Below, piece by piece: positions 44,487-53,231 of a stretch of 64,000 bases of DNA (position 1 is its first letter; the number at the start of each line of letters is the position of its first letter). The notes beneath the pieces are model-generated. The model was given only the letters and a program-made list of their open reading frames with translations, was not told the origin of the DNA and searched no databases. The position numbers and the translations under genes were made by a program. The DNA comes from Cognatundibacterium jejuense. Lineage in GTDB: Bacteria; Pseudomonadota; Gammaproteobacteria; Burkholderiales; Burkholderiaceae_D. The stretch lies in assembly GCF_014284255.1 (NCBI RefSeq), contig NZ_JACOFV010000016.1, forward strand, positions 62,001 to 126,000, given 5' to 3'.

Positions 44487-44928
44487 GTTGTGGCTCTTGG
44501 CTAGTGATGGAAAAGGTTAACTCTGTGAATCCGGTACAGATCAGAAGTGTCCTTAGACGTGCACAACATACACCCACAAAAAGTGTCGTAAGTGTCGTTT
44601 ATGCGTCATCTGGTACAGCATAGCTCAGGGTGGCACGTGTTGTACCAACTCGAATTCACAAAAAACATTATTTTACATCTGTGTCATAAGCTCGTGTGAG
44701 TTCGCATTATTTTGCTGGTGTGAGAGTGGCAATGTGATGGTATTATTTTGGTATTGTATTAACGTTATAATTTTGTATAGAATTGGCAGTCTGAACCGTA
44801 AGGCTTGAGTAAGTCTCTGAGATTAAGGTTTGCATGTCCAGTTCCATGCCACAAAAGTTTGCCTGACCTTATTCCAGCTTTGCAGCATTTATTTACTGAA
44901 ATTGATTGAAAACAAGACGGAGACAAAA
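44487..44928. promoter_or_regulatory. Divergent fumarase-acs control region
   Basis: These 442 bases contain an inverted repeat TGGTACA (44611-44617) and TGTACCA (44641-44647), plus a third GGTACA near 44533. A perfect TATAAT at 44766-44771 may be the acs -10 element, although no good -35 lies 17 bases ahead of it. A regulator-dependent acs promoter, for example with CRP-like help, would fit, but no clear activator site is seen. Confidence 0.35.
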
Positions 44929-46923
44929 ATGACTGACCAAACAAGCAATGTGACAGAAGTAAAAGCAGAATCCCGGATTTTCCCACCGCCAGCTCCTTTT
45001 GCAGCATCGGCTACCATCTCAGGAATGGATGCTTATTACGCCCTATGCAAACAGGCGGAAGACGACTATGAAGGTTTCTGGGCGAATTTAGCGCGCGAAA
45101 ACCTGCATTGGCATAAACCATTTACCAAAACATTGGATGAATCAACCGCGCCTTTGTATAAATGGTTTGAAGATGGCTTGCTGAATGTATCGTACAACTG
45201 CCTTGATGTGAATCTGCAAAAAGGTCATGGCGATAAAGTTGCCGTGATTTTTGAAGCGGATGGCGGCGAAGTAACCAAGGTAACTTACAAAGAATTGCAC
45301 CACAAGGTCTGTCAGTTTGCGAATGGCTTGAAATCACTGGGTGTTGGTAAAGGTGACCGCGTTGTGATCTATATGCCGATGTCGGTTGAAGGTGTGGTGG
45401 CAATGCAAGCCTGTGCCCGTATTGGCGCAACTCACTCAGTCGTGTTTGGCGGTTTTTCTGCCAAGTCTTTGCAAGAGCGTATTGTTGACGTAGGTGCTGT
45501 TGCTGTCATTACTGCTGATGAACAAGTGCGTGGTGGCAAGCATTTGCCTTTGAAAGCAATTGTTGATGAGGCATTGGCCTTAGGCGATTGCGAAAAAGTC
45601 CGCAATGTCGTGATTTATAAACGTACTGGCGGTGCTATCAATGTTTTGGAAGGCCGCGATATCTGGATGCACGATCTGGTTGCGAATCAATCCGATGTCT
45701 GCGAGCCAGAATGGGTCAGTGCGGAGCATCCGCTGTTTATTCTCTACACCTCAGGTTCAACTGGTAAGCCAAAAGGCGTGCAACATTCTTCCGGTGGCTA
45801 TTTGTTGTGGGCTATTCTGACCATGAAGTGGACGTTCGATATCAAGCCAGCGGATGTATTCTGGTGTACTGCCGACATTGGCTGGGTAACAGGTCATACC
45901 TACATTACTTACGGCCCATTAGCGGTTGGCGCGACTGAGATTGTGTTTGAAGGTGTGCCTACTTTCCCGAACGCTGGTCGTTTCTGGAACATGATAGAAA
46001 AGCACAAAGCGACTATTTTCTACACGGCACCAACTGCTATTCGTTCGTTGATCAAAGCCGCTGATGCTGATGCCAATGTGCATCCATCTAAATATGATTT
46101 GTCTTCTTTGCGCTTGCTGGGCTCGGTGGGTGAGCCAATTAATCCAGAAGCCTGGATGTGGTACTACAACAATATTGGTCGAGGCAATTGCCCTATCGTT
46201 GACACCTTCTGGCAGACCGAAACTGGTGGTCATATGATGACACCGTTACCGGGCGCGACACCATTGGTGCCAGGTTCCTGCACTCTGCCATTACCAGGCA
46301 TTATGGCGGCGATTGTTGACGAAACTGGCCATGATTTACCAAACGGGCAGGGTGGTATTCTGGTGGTCAAACGTCCTTGGCCATCGATGATACGTACTAT
46401 CTGGGGCGATGAAGAACGCTTCAAGAAGAGCTATTTTCCAGAAGAGTTCGGCGGTAAAGTCTATCTCGCGGGTGATGGCGCAATCCGCAACAAAGATACC
46501 GGGTACTTTACGATCACCGGTCGTATTGATGACGTGCTGAATGTTTCCGGACATCGCATGGGCACGATGGAAATCGAATCCGCATTGGTGGCGAACCCAT
46601 TGGTGGCTGAGGCAGCAGTGGTCGGTAAGCCTGACGACACAACGGGCGAAGCAATTTGTGCCTTTGTCGTATTGAAACGCAGTCGTCCAACCGGCGACGA
46701 GGCAAAACAGATCGCTACAGAGTTGCGTAATTGGGTAGCCAAAGAAATTGGTCCTATTGCCAAACCAAAAGAAATTCGTTTCGGCGACAACCTGCCGAAA
46801 ACACGTTCCGGCAAAATCATGCGTCGTTTATTGCGAGTGTTGGCGAAAGGTGAAACTATCACACAGGATATTTCAACGTTAGAGAATCCAGCGATTTTGG
46901 AGCAATTGAAACAGCCTCTGTAA
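44929..46923 (+). CDS. acs: Acetyl-CoA synthetase
   Basis: The 664-residue AMP-forming enzyme turns acetate, ATP and CoA into acetyl-CoA. The ATG at 44929 is preceded by ACGGAGAC. Motifs are the P-loop-like [16 protein letters not shown], the [20 protein letters not shown] stretch, [12 protein letters not shown], and the C-terminal [20 protein letters not shown]. The regulatory acetylation lysine is Lys629 in TRSGKIMRR. The function is the standard acetate-scavenging step, consistent with PHB and fatty-acid metabolism elsewhere in the window. Confidence 0.97.
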   Translation: MTDQTSNVTEVKAESRIFPPPAPFAASATISGMDAYYALCKQAEDDYEGFWANLARENLHWHKPFTKTLDESTAPLYKWFEDGLLNVSYNCLDVNLQKGHGDKVAVIFEADGGEVTKVTYKELHHKVCQFANGLKSLGVGKGDRVVIYMPMSVEGVVAMQACARIGATHSVVFGGFSAKSLQERIVDVGAVAVITADEQVRGGKHLPLKAIVDEALALGDCEKVRNVVIYKRTGGAINVLEGRDIWMHDLVANQSDVCEPEWVSAEHPLFILYTSGSTGKPKGVQHSSGGYLLWAILTMKWTFDIKPADVFWCTADIGWVTGHTYITYGPLAVGATEIVFEGVPTFPNAGRFWNMIEKHKATIFYTAPTAIRSLIKAADADANVHPSKYDLSSLRLLGSVGEPINPEAWMWYYNNIGRGNCPIVDTFWQTETGGHMMTPLPGATPLVPGSCTLPLPGIMAAIVDETGHDLPNGQGGILVVKRPWPSMIRTIWGDEERFKKSYFPEEFGGKVYLAGDGAIRNKDTGYFTITGRIDDVLNVSGHRMGTMEIESALVANPLVAEAAVVGKPDDTTGEAICAFVVLKRSRPTGDEAKQIATELRNWVAKEIGPIAKPKEIRFGDNLPKTRSGKIMRRLLRVLAKGETITQDISTLENPAILEQLKQPL

Positions 46924-46965
46924 GGGCGTTGTTTTCAAACGCTGAAATTTACGTTCGTTCAATAA

Positions 46966-47003
46966 AAAACGGCGCACCTTTTCAGGTAGTGCCGTTTTTT
47001 ATT
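46966..47003. terminator. Bidirectional terminator between acs and the MoxR gene
   Basis: AAAACGGC...ACCT and AGGT...GCCGTTTT form a stem with a small internal mismatch, flanked by A-runs on the left and T-runs on the right. It serves acs on the plus strand and the convergent MoxR gene on the minus strand. Confidence 0.8.
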
Positions 47004-47044
47004 GTGTAGCAAGTGTTTTACTTATGATGTTGGCTCGTTGGGGA

Positions 47045-47908
47045 TTAACGATTGGTACGTGACATAAACACTAGACGCTCAAACAAATGCACGTCCTGCT
47101 CATTTTTCAATAATGCGCCGTGCAATGGCGGTACGATGGCCTTGTTATCTTTGCTGCGCAAGGCTTCTGCAGGAATGTCTTCTGCCAGCAACAGCTTGAG
47201 CCAATCGATAAACTCTGAAGTCGAGGGTTTTTTCTTGAGTCCGGCAACATCGCGTACTTCATAGAAGGTTTGCAAGGCTTGCGCAAGCAAGTCCGCTTTT
47301 AATTTCGGGAAGTGCACATCCACGATTTTTTGCATCGTGTCTTTATCCGGAAACTTGATGTAATGGAAAAAGCAACGACGCAAAAATGCATCTGGTAATT
47401 CTTTTTCATTGTTCGACGTAATGATGACCAACGGTCTATGCTTGGCGCGCACCATTTCGCGAGTTTCGTAAACGTAGAATTCCATGCGATCGAGTTCACG
47501 CAGTAAATCATTTGGGAATTCAATATCGGCTTTGTCGATTTCGTCAATCAGTAACACCACAGGTTCATCAGCAGTGAACGCCTGCCACAACACGCCTTTG
47601 ACAATGTAATTGTGGATGTCTTTGACCCGTTCATCTCCGAGCTGTGAATCACGCAAACGGGAAACTGCGTCATATTCATACAAACCTTGTTGCGCTTTGG
47701 TGGTCGATTTAATATGCCATTGCATAAGCGGCATGTTTAAGGCCGCTGCAACTTCTTCCGCCAGCATGGTTTTGCCGGTGCCGGGTTCACCCTTGATCAG
47801 AAGAGGGCGTTGCAGTTTGAGTGCGGCGTTCACAGCGAGTTTTAAGTCATCGGTGGCGACATAGTTGTCGGCGCCATCAAAACGGAGAGCGGTAGTTTCC
47901 TGCGTCAT
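47045..47908 (-). CDS. MoxR-family AAA+ ATPase
   Basis: The 287-residue ATPase starts at the ATG at 47908 (MTQETTALRFDG); the frame runs upstream without conservation. Walker A is KGEPGTGKTMLAEE and Walker B is VVLLIDEIDKADIEF, followed by sensor 1 in LVIITSNNEKELPDAFLRR. The family assists maturation or remodelling of protein complexes together with a von Willebrand-A partner, which in relatives is usually encoded just downstream. Here a terminator follows at once and no such gene is in the window. It is divergent from the cytochrome pair. Confidence 0.9.
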   Translation of the reverse strand: MTQETTALRFDGADNYVATDDLKLAVNAALKLQRPLLIKGEPGTGKTMLAEEVAAALNMPLMQWHIKSTTKAQQGLYEYDAVSRLRDSQLGDERVKDIHNYIVKGVLWQAFTADEPVVLLIDEIDKADIEFPNDLLRELDRMEFYVYETREMVRAKHRPLVIITSNNEKELPDAFLRRCFFHYIKFPDKDTMQKIVDVHFPKLKADLLAQALQTFYEVRDVAGLKKKPSTSEFIDWLKLLLAEDIPAEALRSKDNKAIVPPLHGALLKNEQDVHLFERLVFMSRTNR

Positions 47909-48187
47909 GGTGGATATGATAAAGGTTGGTTGTTCGGGCGAAATGTACTGTAAAAGAGTATAAGCCAGAATGCGTGATTTGGTGAACGGATGTTCTATTT
48001 TAAAAAATGCAACGAGAAAGTGCTTTGCACTGAATTTGTATTGCCGCACAACAGTGTGATCAGATGCTGCCTAAATTACTACGTTTGTGTGCGTTTTTTG
48101 CGCATAATTGATATTGATCATATAAAATGGTGCGCAGTATCAAGGTGTTGTCTTCATTGTTCTGTTTGTTTAATTCAATTCGCTCAT

Positions 48188-48511
48188 ATGAAAAAACTGT
48201 TTGCAATCCTCGCTTTGGCGAGTCTCGCTCATGTTGCATCCGCAGCAGAAGTTGTTGGCAATGCGAAAGATGCTGCTGATAAAAAAATCGCAATGTGCAT
48301 AGGCTGTCATGCAATTCCTGGCTATAAAGCTACCTTCCCTGAGGTTTATCAGGTGCCAATGATAGGTGGGCAATCTGCCAAATATATAGAAAGTGCCTTG
48401 CAGGCTTACCGTAAAGGCGACCGCAAACATTTGTCTATGCGCGGCATTGCTGGCAGCTTGTCTGATCAGGATATTGCTGATCTGGCTGCTTATTACTCCC
48501 AACAAAAATAA
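48188..48511 (+). CDS. Cytochrome c, class I
   Basis: The 107-residue periplasmic cytochrome starts at the ATG at 48188, the only start giving a signal peptide (MKKLFAILALASLAHVASAAE). Haem binds through Cys37, Cys40 and His41 (CIGCH). The distal methionine is probably in VPMIGGQSAKYIESAL, a c553/c4-like stretch. It lies 16 bases before a second cytochrome c gene, and together they may pass electrons between respiratory complexes. The open frame extends far upstream without coding features. Confidence 0.9.
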   Translation: MKKLFAILALASLAHVASAAEVVGNAKDAADKKIAMCIGCHAIPGYKATFPEVYQVPMIGGQSAKYIESALQAYRKGDRKHLSMRGIAGSLSDQDIADLAAYYSQQK

Positions 48512-48527
48512 GAACTGGAGCTAAAAG

Positions 48528-48893
48528 ATGATAAAGATGACAAAACTCACCTTAATCGCCAGTGCGGCGACGGCTTTAACTTTGTTGGGCGGCAATACAT
48601 TTGCGGCGGGTGATGCGGCGAATGGTAAAGCGATTGTTGAAAAGAGCAATTGTGCTTCTTGTCACGGTAAAGATTTCAGCTCGCCTATCGATCCTACTTA
48701 CCCTAAGCTGGCCGGTCAGCATGCCGACTATCTGGTTCAAGCTTTAAAGGGCTACCAGCGTGGCGTTGACGGCCCAAATGGTCGTGGCAATCCAACCATG
48801 GGGGCACAGGCCAAGGCATTGTCACATAGCGATATTCTGGATGTGGCAGCTTACCTGCACAGTTTGCCAGGTAGTCTGATCGTGCAAAAATAA
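48528..48893 (+). CDS. Cytochrome c, class I (c553-like)
   Basis: The 121-residue periplasmic cytochrome has a signal peptide ending TFAAGDA and a single haem site, Cys42, Cys45 and His46 (CASCHG). The distal methionine is probably in GNPTMGAQAKALS. The region YPKLAGQHADYLVQALKGYQRG is characteristic of the c553/c4 group. CTGGAGCT precedes the ATG. It is the second gene of a two-cytochrome operon and is followed by a strong terminator. Confidence 0.9.
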   Translation: MIKMTKLTLIASAATALTLLGGNTFAAGDAANGKAIVEKSNCASCHGKDFSSPIDPTYPKLAGQHADYLVQALKGYQRGVDGPNGRGNPTMGAQAKALSHSDILDVAAYLHSLPGSLIVQK

Positions 48894-48933
48894 GTTGGTC
48901 TGAGTAAAGTGCTGCTGTTGTAGCACTAACTAG

Positions 48934-48967
48934 AAACCACGCATGATGTCATTGCGTGGTTTTTTTA
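48934..48967. terminator. Terminator after the cytochrome pair
   Basis: AAACCACGCA and TGCGTGGTTT form a perfect 10-base-pair stem around nine bases, followed by a T-tract. The convergent DUF1841 gene ends 24 bases away and may share it. Confidence 0.9.
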
Positions 48968-48990
48968 TTTGGCTGACTTTTCCAGATTCT

Positions 48991-49419
48991 TTAGCGACAG
49001 CGCTGTTGCAATGACTCAACATACGCTTGCCCATCCGGTGGTAAGCCAGTTCTTTGCGAATTCCAGATCATTTCACCGAGGCATTCCATGATCTGGTGAT
49101 GCGCTTCATGCTCGGAATTAAACTTATGTGCAAGTAACTGGAATGCAGTTTTGACACCGCGTGGCTGATCTACCGAGATTTGCTCGGCAATCGACAGGTG
49201 CATAGATAAATGCAAAAACGGGTTTGTTTGCCCCTGGTCGACGCTGTAATTGGCTTCCAGAGCAGCTTCGAGGTTTTGTAAGTCGGCTTCGTACTCAGGG
49301 TGCTGGCGTATCCAGTCGGAAGCGATGGCTTCGAGCGGCGTTAAAATTTCATGCGCGTGTATTTTGCGAAAGGTATCGCAAAAGAACCGCCGTACATCGT
49401 GCTGACTTGGGGTGAACAT
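48991..49419 (-). CDS. DUF1841 family protein
   Basis: The 142-residue product starts at the ATG at 49419 (MFTPSQHDVRRFF), which matches the family N terminus; the frame extends 14 codons upstream from a TTG without support. Conserved are the ~HPEYEADL helix, NPFLHLSMHLSIAEQI and HHQIMECLGEMIWNSQR. The family is common in beta- and gammaproteobacteria, cytoplasmic and of unknown function; the repeated His/Glu pairs (HLSMHLSIAE, HEAHHQIME) could bind metal, which is inference. It is convergent with the cytochromes. Confidence 0.88.
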   Translation of the reverse strand: MFTPSQHDVRRFFCDTFRKIHAHEILTPLEAIASDWIRQHPEYEADLQNLEAALEANYSVDQGQTNPFLHLSMHLSIAEQISVDQPRGVKTAFQLLAHKFNSEHEAHHQIMECLGEMIWNSQRTGLPPDGQAYVESLQQRCR

Positions 49420-49578
49420 AAAAACAATCGATAACTGGTAAGCGTTAGTCTTTAAGGGCAAAGACTAAAGTGCTGTATTGTAAAAGGATTTTCGATTGCG
49501 TGCTTTGCCAGATGTTGCGCATGCAGACGTTTTTTATCACTTCGGTTATCATGCAGCGATTCTTAGAAAGGGATACTT

Positions 49579-50160
49579 ATGTTGACTAAAGACGCTCTCA
49601 ATACCTTGTTTTCTGAAGCTCGTACCCATAACGGCTGGTTGGATAAGCCGGTTACTACCGAACAGTTGCAAGAAATTTATGATTTGATGAAGTGGGGGCC
49701 GACCTCCGCTAATTCGTCGCCAGCACGTATTGTATTTGTGACATCTGCAACTGAAAAAGAAAAGTTATTGAGCTGCATGGCGGAAGGTAACTTCGAAAAA
49801 ACCAAAACTGCACCTGTAACGGCAATTATTGGTATGGATATGGCTTTCTACGATCAATTGCCAAAATTATTCCCTCACGCCGACGCGCGCCCATGGTTTG
49901 CTGGTAATCAGCCAGTGATTGATGCGACTGCTTTCCGTAACTCGTCTTTGCAAGGCGCATACCTGATGCTGGCTGCACGCGCTGTTGGTCTGGATTGTGG
50001 TGCTATGTCTGGCTTTGATGCAGACAAAGTCAATGCGACTTTCTTTGCTGGCACCAGCGTTAAAGTCAATTTCATCTGCAATCTTGGCTATGGTGACGCG
50101 AGCAAATTGTTCCCGCGCTCTCCACGTCTGAGCTTTGATGAGGCTTGCAAAATCGTTTAA
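49579..50160 (+). CDS. rutE: Malonic semialdehyde reductase RutE-like (nitroreductase family)
   Basis: The 193-residue flavoprotein matches E. coli RutE closely: [12 protein letters not shown] near the start, [32 protein letters not shown], and [15 protein letters not shown]. RutE reduces malonic semialdehyde to 3-hydroxypropionate at the end of uracil breakdown. The other rut genes are not in this window, so a broader enone or aldehyde reductase role is possible. AAAGGGATA precedes the ATG. Its terminator overlaps the end of nth. Confidence 0.88.
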   Translation: MLTKDALNTLFSEARTHNGWLDKPVTTEQLQEIYDLMKWGPTSANSSPARIVFVTSATEKEKLLSCMAEGNFEKTKTAPVTAIIGMDMAFYDQLPKLFPHADARPWFAGNQPVIDATAFRNSSLQGAYLMLAARAVGLDCGAMSGFDADKVNATFFAGTSVKVNFICNLGYGDASKLFPRSPRLSFDEACKIV

Positions 50161-50185
50161 GTGTAATCAAACTCGATGAATCCAG

Positions 50186-50219
50186 CGCTCTTACACCTTG
50201 TCGGGTAAGGGCGTTTTTT
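50186..50219 (+). terminator. Terminator of rutE, lying inside the end of nth
   Basis: CGCTCTTAC and GTAAGGGCG form a 9-base-pair stem with one wobble, followed by six T residues. It lies 26 bases after the rutE stop, but from 50191 onward it is also the last nine or so codons of nth on the other strand. Confidence 0.8.
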
Positions 50220-50838
50220 GTTTGAATTCGCATAAATCGGCGATCATGCAATTCCAGCATTTCGGCTTTCTGGCAAGACAGGTATAACGGCCATGCAAAA
50301 TTAGCCAATGGTGTGCGTCTTGCTGAAATTCTTTTGGCACGAATTTCATCAATTTTTGCTCAACGATATCTACGTTTTTGCCTGGGGCAATACCGGTGCG
50401 ATTCGACACTCTGAAAATATGTGTATCAACGGCAATCGTCGGCACGCCAAAGGCGGTGTTTAATACGACATTTGCAGTTTTTCTGCCCACGCCGGGCAGG
50501 GCTTCTAAGGATTCGCGGTCTTGTGGTACTTCGCCGCCATGTTCGGTCATTAGCAGGCGGCAGGTTTCAATCACATTTTTTGCTTTTGTACGGAACAAGC
50601 CTATCGTTTGAATATACGGAATCAATCCGTCGACGCCTAAGGCATAAATGCTGGCCGGAGTATTGGCAACCGGATACAGCAAACGCGTGGCTTTATTTAC
50701 CGACACGTCGGTAGCTTGCGCTGACAACAGAACAGCGATCAACAATTCAAATGGCGTTGTATATTCCAGTTCTGTGGTTGGATGCGGGTTTTCTTGTTGT
50801 AAGCGGGTAAAAATGGCGCGGCGTTTTTCTGCATTCAT
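50191..50838 (-). CDS. nth: Endonuclease III
   Basis: The 215-residue base-excision-repair glycosylase/AP lyase removes oxidised pyrimidines. The helix-hairpin-helix is [15 protein letters not shown] with catalytic Lys120, and Asp138 is in [10 protein letters not shown], the same numbering as E. coli Nth. The [4Fe-4S] cluster ligands are Cys187, Cys194, Cys197 and Cys203 (C-x6-C-x2-C-x5-C). The start overlaps the end of the ferredoxin gene upstream by ATGA, the arrangement also seen in other betaproteobacteria. Confidence 0.97.
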   Translation of the reverse strand: MNAEKRRAIFTRLQQENPHPTTELEYTTPFELLIAVLLSAQATDVSVNKATRLLYPVANTPASIYALGVDGLIPYIQTIGLFRTKAKNVIETCRLLMTEHGGEVPQDRESLEALPGVGRKTANVVLNTAFGVPTIAVDTHIFRVSNRTGIAPGKNVDIVEQKLMKFVPKEFQQDAHHWLILHGRYTCLARKPKCWNCMIADLCEFKQKTPLPDKV

Positions 50839-51521
50839 GATGATTTATTTCCTGCTTCGGCTTCCAATTTTTTTAAGCGTGCACGTTCAATGGCTGCTGC
50901 GATAATCGCTTTTTTCCTGTCTCTTTGTTCAATTTCTTCTGCACTATGGGCAGTTTCTTCTTCCAGGGCTTTCAGTTTTGCCGCTGCCTTGGCAGCTAAA
51001 CGCTCGTCATTTTCGCGCTTTTCGCGCTGCAGGCGTTCATTTCTGAATTCATACTGTTGACGTGCCGTCTGCGCTTGCTGCTCGCTCCACGCCGACCAGC
51101 CAGTTTTTTCCCCCGTTATCGGGATCATCTTGATACAGTCTACCGGGCAGGGAGCGACACACAAGTCGCATCCGGTACAATCGTCAGCGATCACCGTATG
51201 CATCTGCTTAGGCGCGCCAACGATGGCATCGACTGGGCAAGCCTGTATGCACAGCGTGCAGCCTATGCAAAACGCTTCTTCGATAAAGGCAACTGGGCGA
51301 GGGCGTTCTGTGCCGTGGCTCGTGTCTAAAGGGATGATAGGTTTGGCAAGCAGCGTTGCAATCCGCACTACGCCTTCTTGCCCACCAGGGGGGCATTGAT
51401 TGTAGTTTGCCCTGCCATCCGTAATAGCTAATGCATATTGATGGCAAGACGGATAGCCGCATTTAGTGCATTGCGTTTGCGGCAGGATATGTTCAATTTT
51501 TACTGCGAGGGTGTCGGACAC
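50835..51521 (-). CDS. rsxB: RnfB/RsxB-like ferredoxin protein
   Basis: The 228-residue iron-sulfur protein starts at a GTG at 51521 ([22 protein letters not shown]), which matches homologues; the frame runs to a TTG at 51584. The domain order is a 4Fe-4S site ([14 protein letters not shown]...QCPPGG), then two C-x2-C-x2-C-x3-C ferredoxin sites ([17 protein letters not shown] and [17 protein letters not shown]), then an Ala/Lys/Glu-rich coiled coil of ~70 residues. The membrane anchor and other Rnf subunits are absent, so this is the soluble form. Its ATGA overlap with nth suggests support of the repair enzyme's cluster or a shared operon only. Confidence 0.9.
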   Translation of the reverse strand: MSDTLAVKIEHILPQTQCTKCGYPSCHQYALAITDGRANYNQCPPGGQEGVVRIATLLAKPIIPLDTSHGTERPRPVAFIEEAFCIGCTLCIQACPVDAIVGAPKQMHTVIADDCTGCDLCVAPCPVDCIKMIPITGEKTGWSAWSEQQAQTARQQYEFRNERLQREKRENDERLAAKAAAKLKALEEETAHSAEEIEQRDRKKAIIAAAIERARLKKLEAEAGNKSS

Positions 51522-51586
51522 GGCAAACTTTAACTTAACTTCAGGAAGAACTCGAATTATCCACGACAATTTTGTGAACAACAAAT

Positions 51587-51617
51587 AAAAAGACCGCTTT
51601 CCTGAGAACGCGGTCTT
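51587..51617 (-). terminator. Terminator of phaZ
   Basis: On the minus strand, AAGACCGC and GCGGTCTT form a perfect 8-base-pair stem around a 12-base loop, followed by TTTATT. It lies 27 bases past the phaZ stop. Confidence 0.82.
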
Positions 51618-51643
51618 CTCCTACAAAACTAAATCTAAATAAA

Positions 51644-52879
51644 TCAGGCGTGCTGTTTAATAAATTCGCCAATTTTTGGACAAATAATGTCGCGCCAGCG
51701 GCGGCCAGAAAAAATGCCGTAGTGACCGCAGCCAGGCGCCACGAAGTCTTGCTTCATGTTGGCAGGTATGCTGCTACACAAATCGTGCGCAGCCTGAGTC
51801 TGACCAGCGCCGGAAATATCATCTAGCTCGCCTTCGACGGTAAATAGAGCCACTGTTTTGATATCCTGCGGGCGAACCAGTTTACCTTCGACTTCCCAGG
51901 TACCCATAGGCAGACGGAATTCCTGGAAGACGGTTTTAATCGTTTCAAGGTAATAATCAGCAGGCATATCAAGGACTGCATTGTATTCATCGTAAAACTT
52001 GCGATGTTGTTCTGCAGAGTCATCATCACCTTTGATTAGGTGTTGGTAGTAGTCCCAATGACTTTGCGCATGGCGATCTGGATTCATTGCCACAAAACCA
52101 GTATGTTGCAGAAAGCCTGGATAAACTTTGCGACCATAGCCAGGGTAATTGGCCGGAACGCTGTAAATCACAGTATTTTCAAACCATGAGAATTTTTTCT
52201 CTGTGGCAAGATTGTTGACTTGTGTCGGCGATTTGCGGGGATCAATCGGCCCACCCATCATGGTCATCGTTTTCGGCAACTTCGGATCTTTGGCGGTCGC
52301 CATCAAAGAAATCGCCGCCAAAACAGGCACAGTAGGCTGACAAACTGAAATAACGTGGACGTCTGGCCCTAATAAACGAATAAAATCTTGCACATAGTAG
52401 ATATAGTCGTGTAAGTGGAATTCGCCTTCAGACAGTGGCACCATACGAGCATCGGTCCAGTCCGTGATATATACGTCATGTTGCGGTAATAGTCCGCGTA
52501 CAGTATCCCTGAGGAGTGTCGAATGATGGCCAGATAAGGGAGCGACGAGTAAAACTTTTGGTTGTTTCAGTTTTGCTGCATCTTTATCACTCAAAACCTT
52601 TCTGAAGTGCAATAATTTGCAAAAAGGTTTAATGACCGCAGTCGATTGCGCTATTTCAACGACTTGCTTGTCAATGGTAGTCGTTGTAATTCCAAATGCT
52701 GGTTTTTCGTAGTCTTTACCCAGCCGAAACATGAGTTCATAGCCAGCCGCGATTCTCTGTGCATACGGAGAATGGGCCAGTGGTGAAATCGGATTGGTAA
52801 AGAGTTTAGAAGAGGCCTCTGCCCATTGAGTTAATGGGTTTAAAAAGGCGCGATTCAGTTCATGGAGTTGGTAGAGCAT
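51644..52879 (-). CDS. phaZ: Intracellular polyhydroxybutyrate depolymerase
   Basis: The 411-residue enzyme degrades native PHB granules to 3-hydroxybutyrate units inside the cell. The nucleophile is Cys180 in HVISVCQPTVPVLAAI, the cysteine-type site of PhaZa1 proteins rather than a serine lipase box; the acid is probably in VEGELDDISGAGQT and the base in GCGHYGIFSGRRWR. The N terminus MLYQLHELNRAFLNPLTQWAE is characteristic. The gene is monocistronic and divergent from the hybrid kinase. Confidence 0.94.
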   Translation of the reverse strand: MLYQLHELNRAFLNPLTQWAEASSKLFTNPISPLAHSPYAQRIAAGYELMFRLGKDYEKPAFGITTTTIDKQVVEIAQSTAVIKPFCKLLHFRKVLSDKDAAKLKQPKVLLVAPLSGHHSTLLRDTVRGLLPQHDVYITDWTDARMVPLSEGEFHLHDYIYYVQDFIRLLGPDVHVISVCQPTVPVLAAISLMATAKDPKLPKTMTMMGGPIDPRKSPTQVNNLATEKKFSWFENTVIYSVPANYPGYGRKVYPGFLQHTGFVAMNPDRHAQSHWDYYQHLIKGDDDSAEQHRKFYDEYNAVLDMPADYYLETIKTVFQEFRLPMGTWEVEGKLVRPQDIKTVALFTVEGELDDISGAGQTQAAHDLCSSIPANMKQDFVAPGCGHYGIFSGRRWRDIICPKIGEFIKQHA

Positions 52880-53231
52880 GGTGACATCTTTCTTGAAAAA
52901 GACGGGAAGCCGGCTTATTGAATAACTTAACGATTAACTTTTTGATATTTTTTGACTGTTTCTAAACGCTAATCTGAAAACTTTTGTAAGCATGTATTGC
53001 AACGCATCATAAACCAGTTACAGATTTTTTGTGTTTTATGCTGCACTCGTATATCTTTTGCTATGTAAATGAATGTTAAATTGATTAATTAAAGTGCAAT
53101 TTTTACATATTTTGGATAGGATATATGTCGCAGTTTTATCTTACTAAGGGCTGATAAGTATTTGTCCGGCATTCTGCCAGCGCATTGCTGGGGTAGTTTT
53201 TCGTCAGTTCTATTATTAAAGGTACCGGGGT
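52880..53231. other. Divergent phaZ-kinase gap
   Basis: These 352 AT-rich bases hold the promoters of phaZ and of the hybrid kinase. A 5-base inverted repeat CCAGC-GCATT-GCTGG lies at 53176-53190. No convincing sigma-70 or sigma-54 element could be placed. Confidence 0.4.

Noticed and set aside
44717-44730. GG-N10-GC match ahead of acs as a sigma-54 promoter
   Set aside because: The -24 element is poor (TGGTGTG) and the -12 reads TGGCA. A perfect TATAAT nearby makes a sigma-70-type promoter at least as likely.
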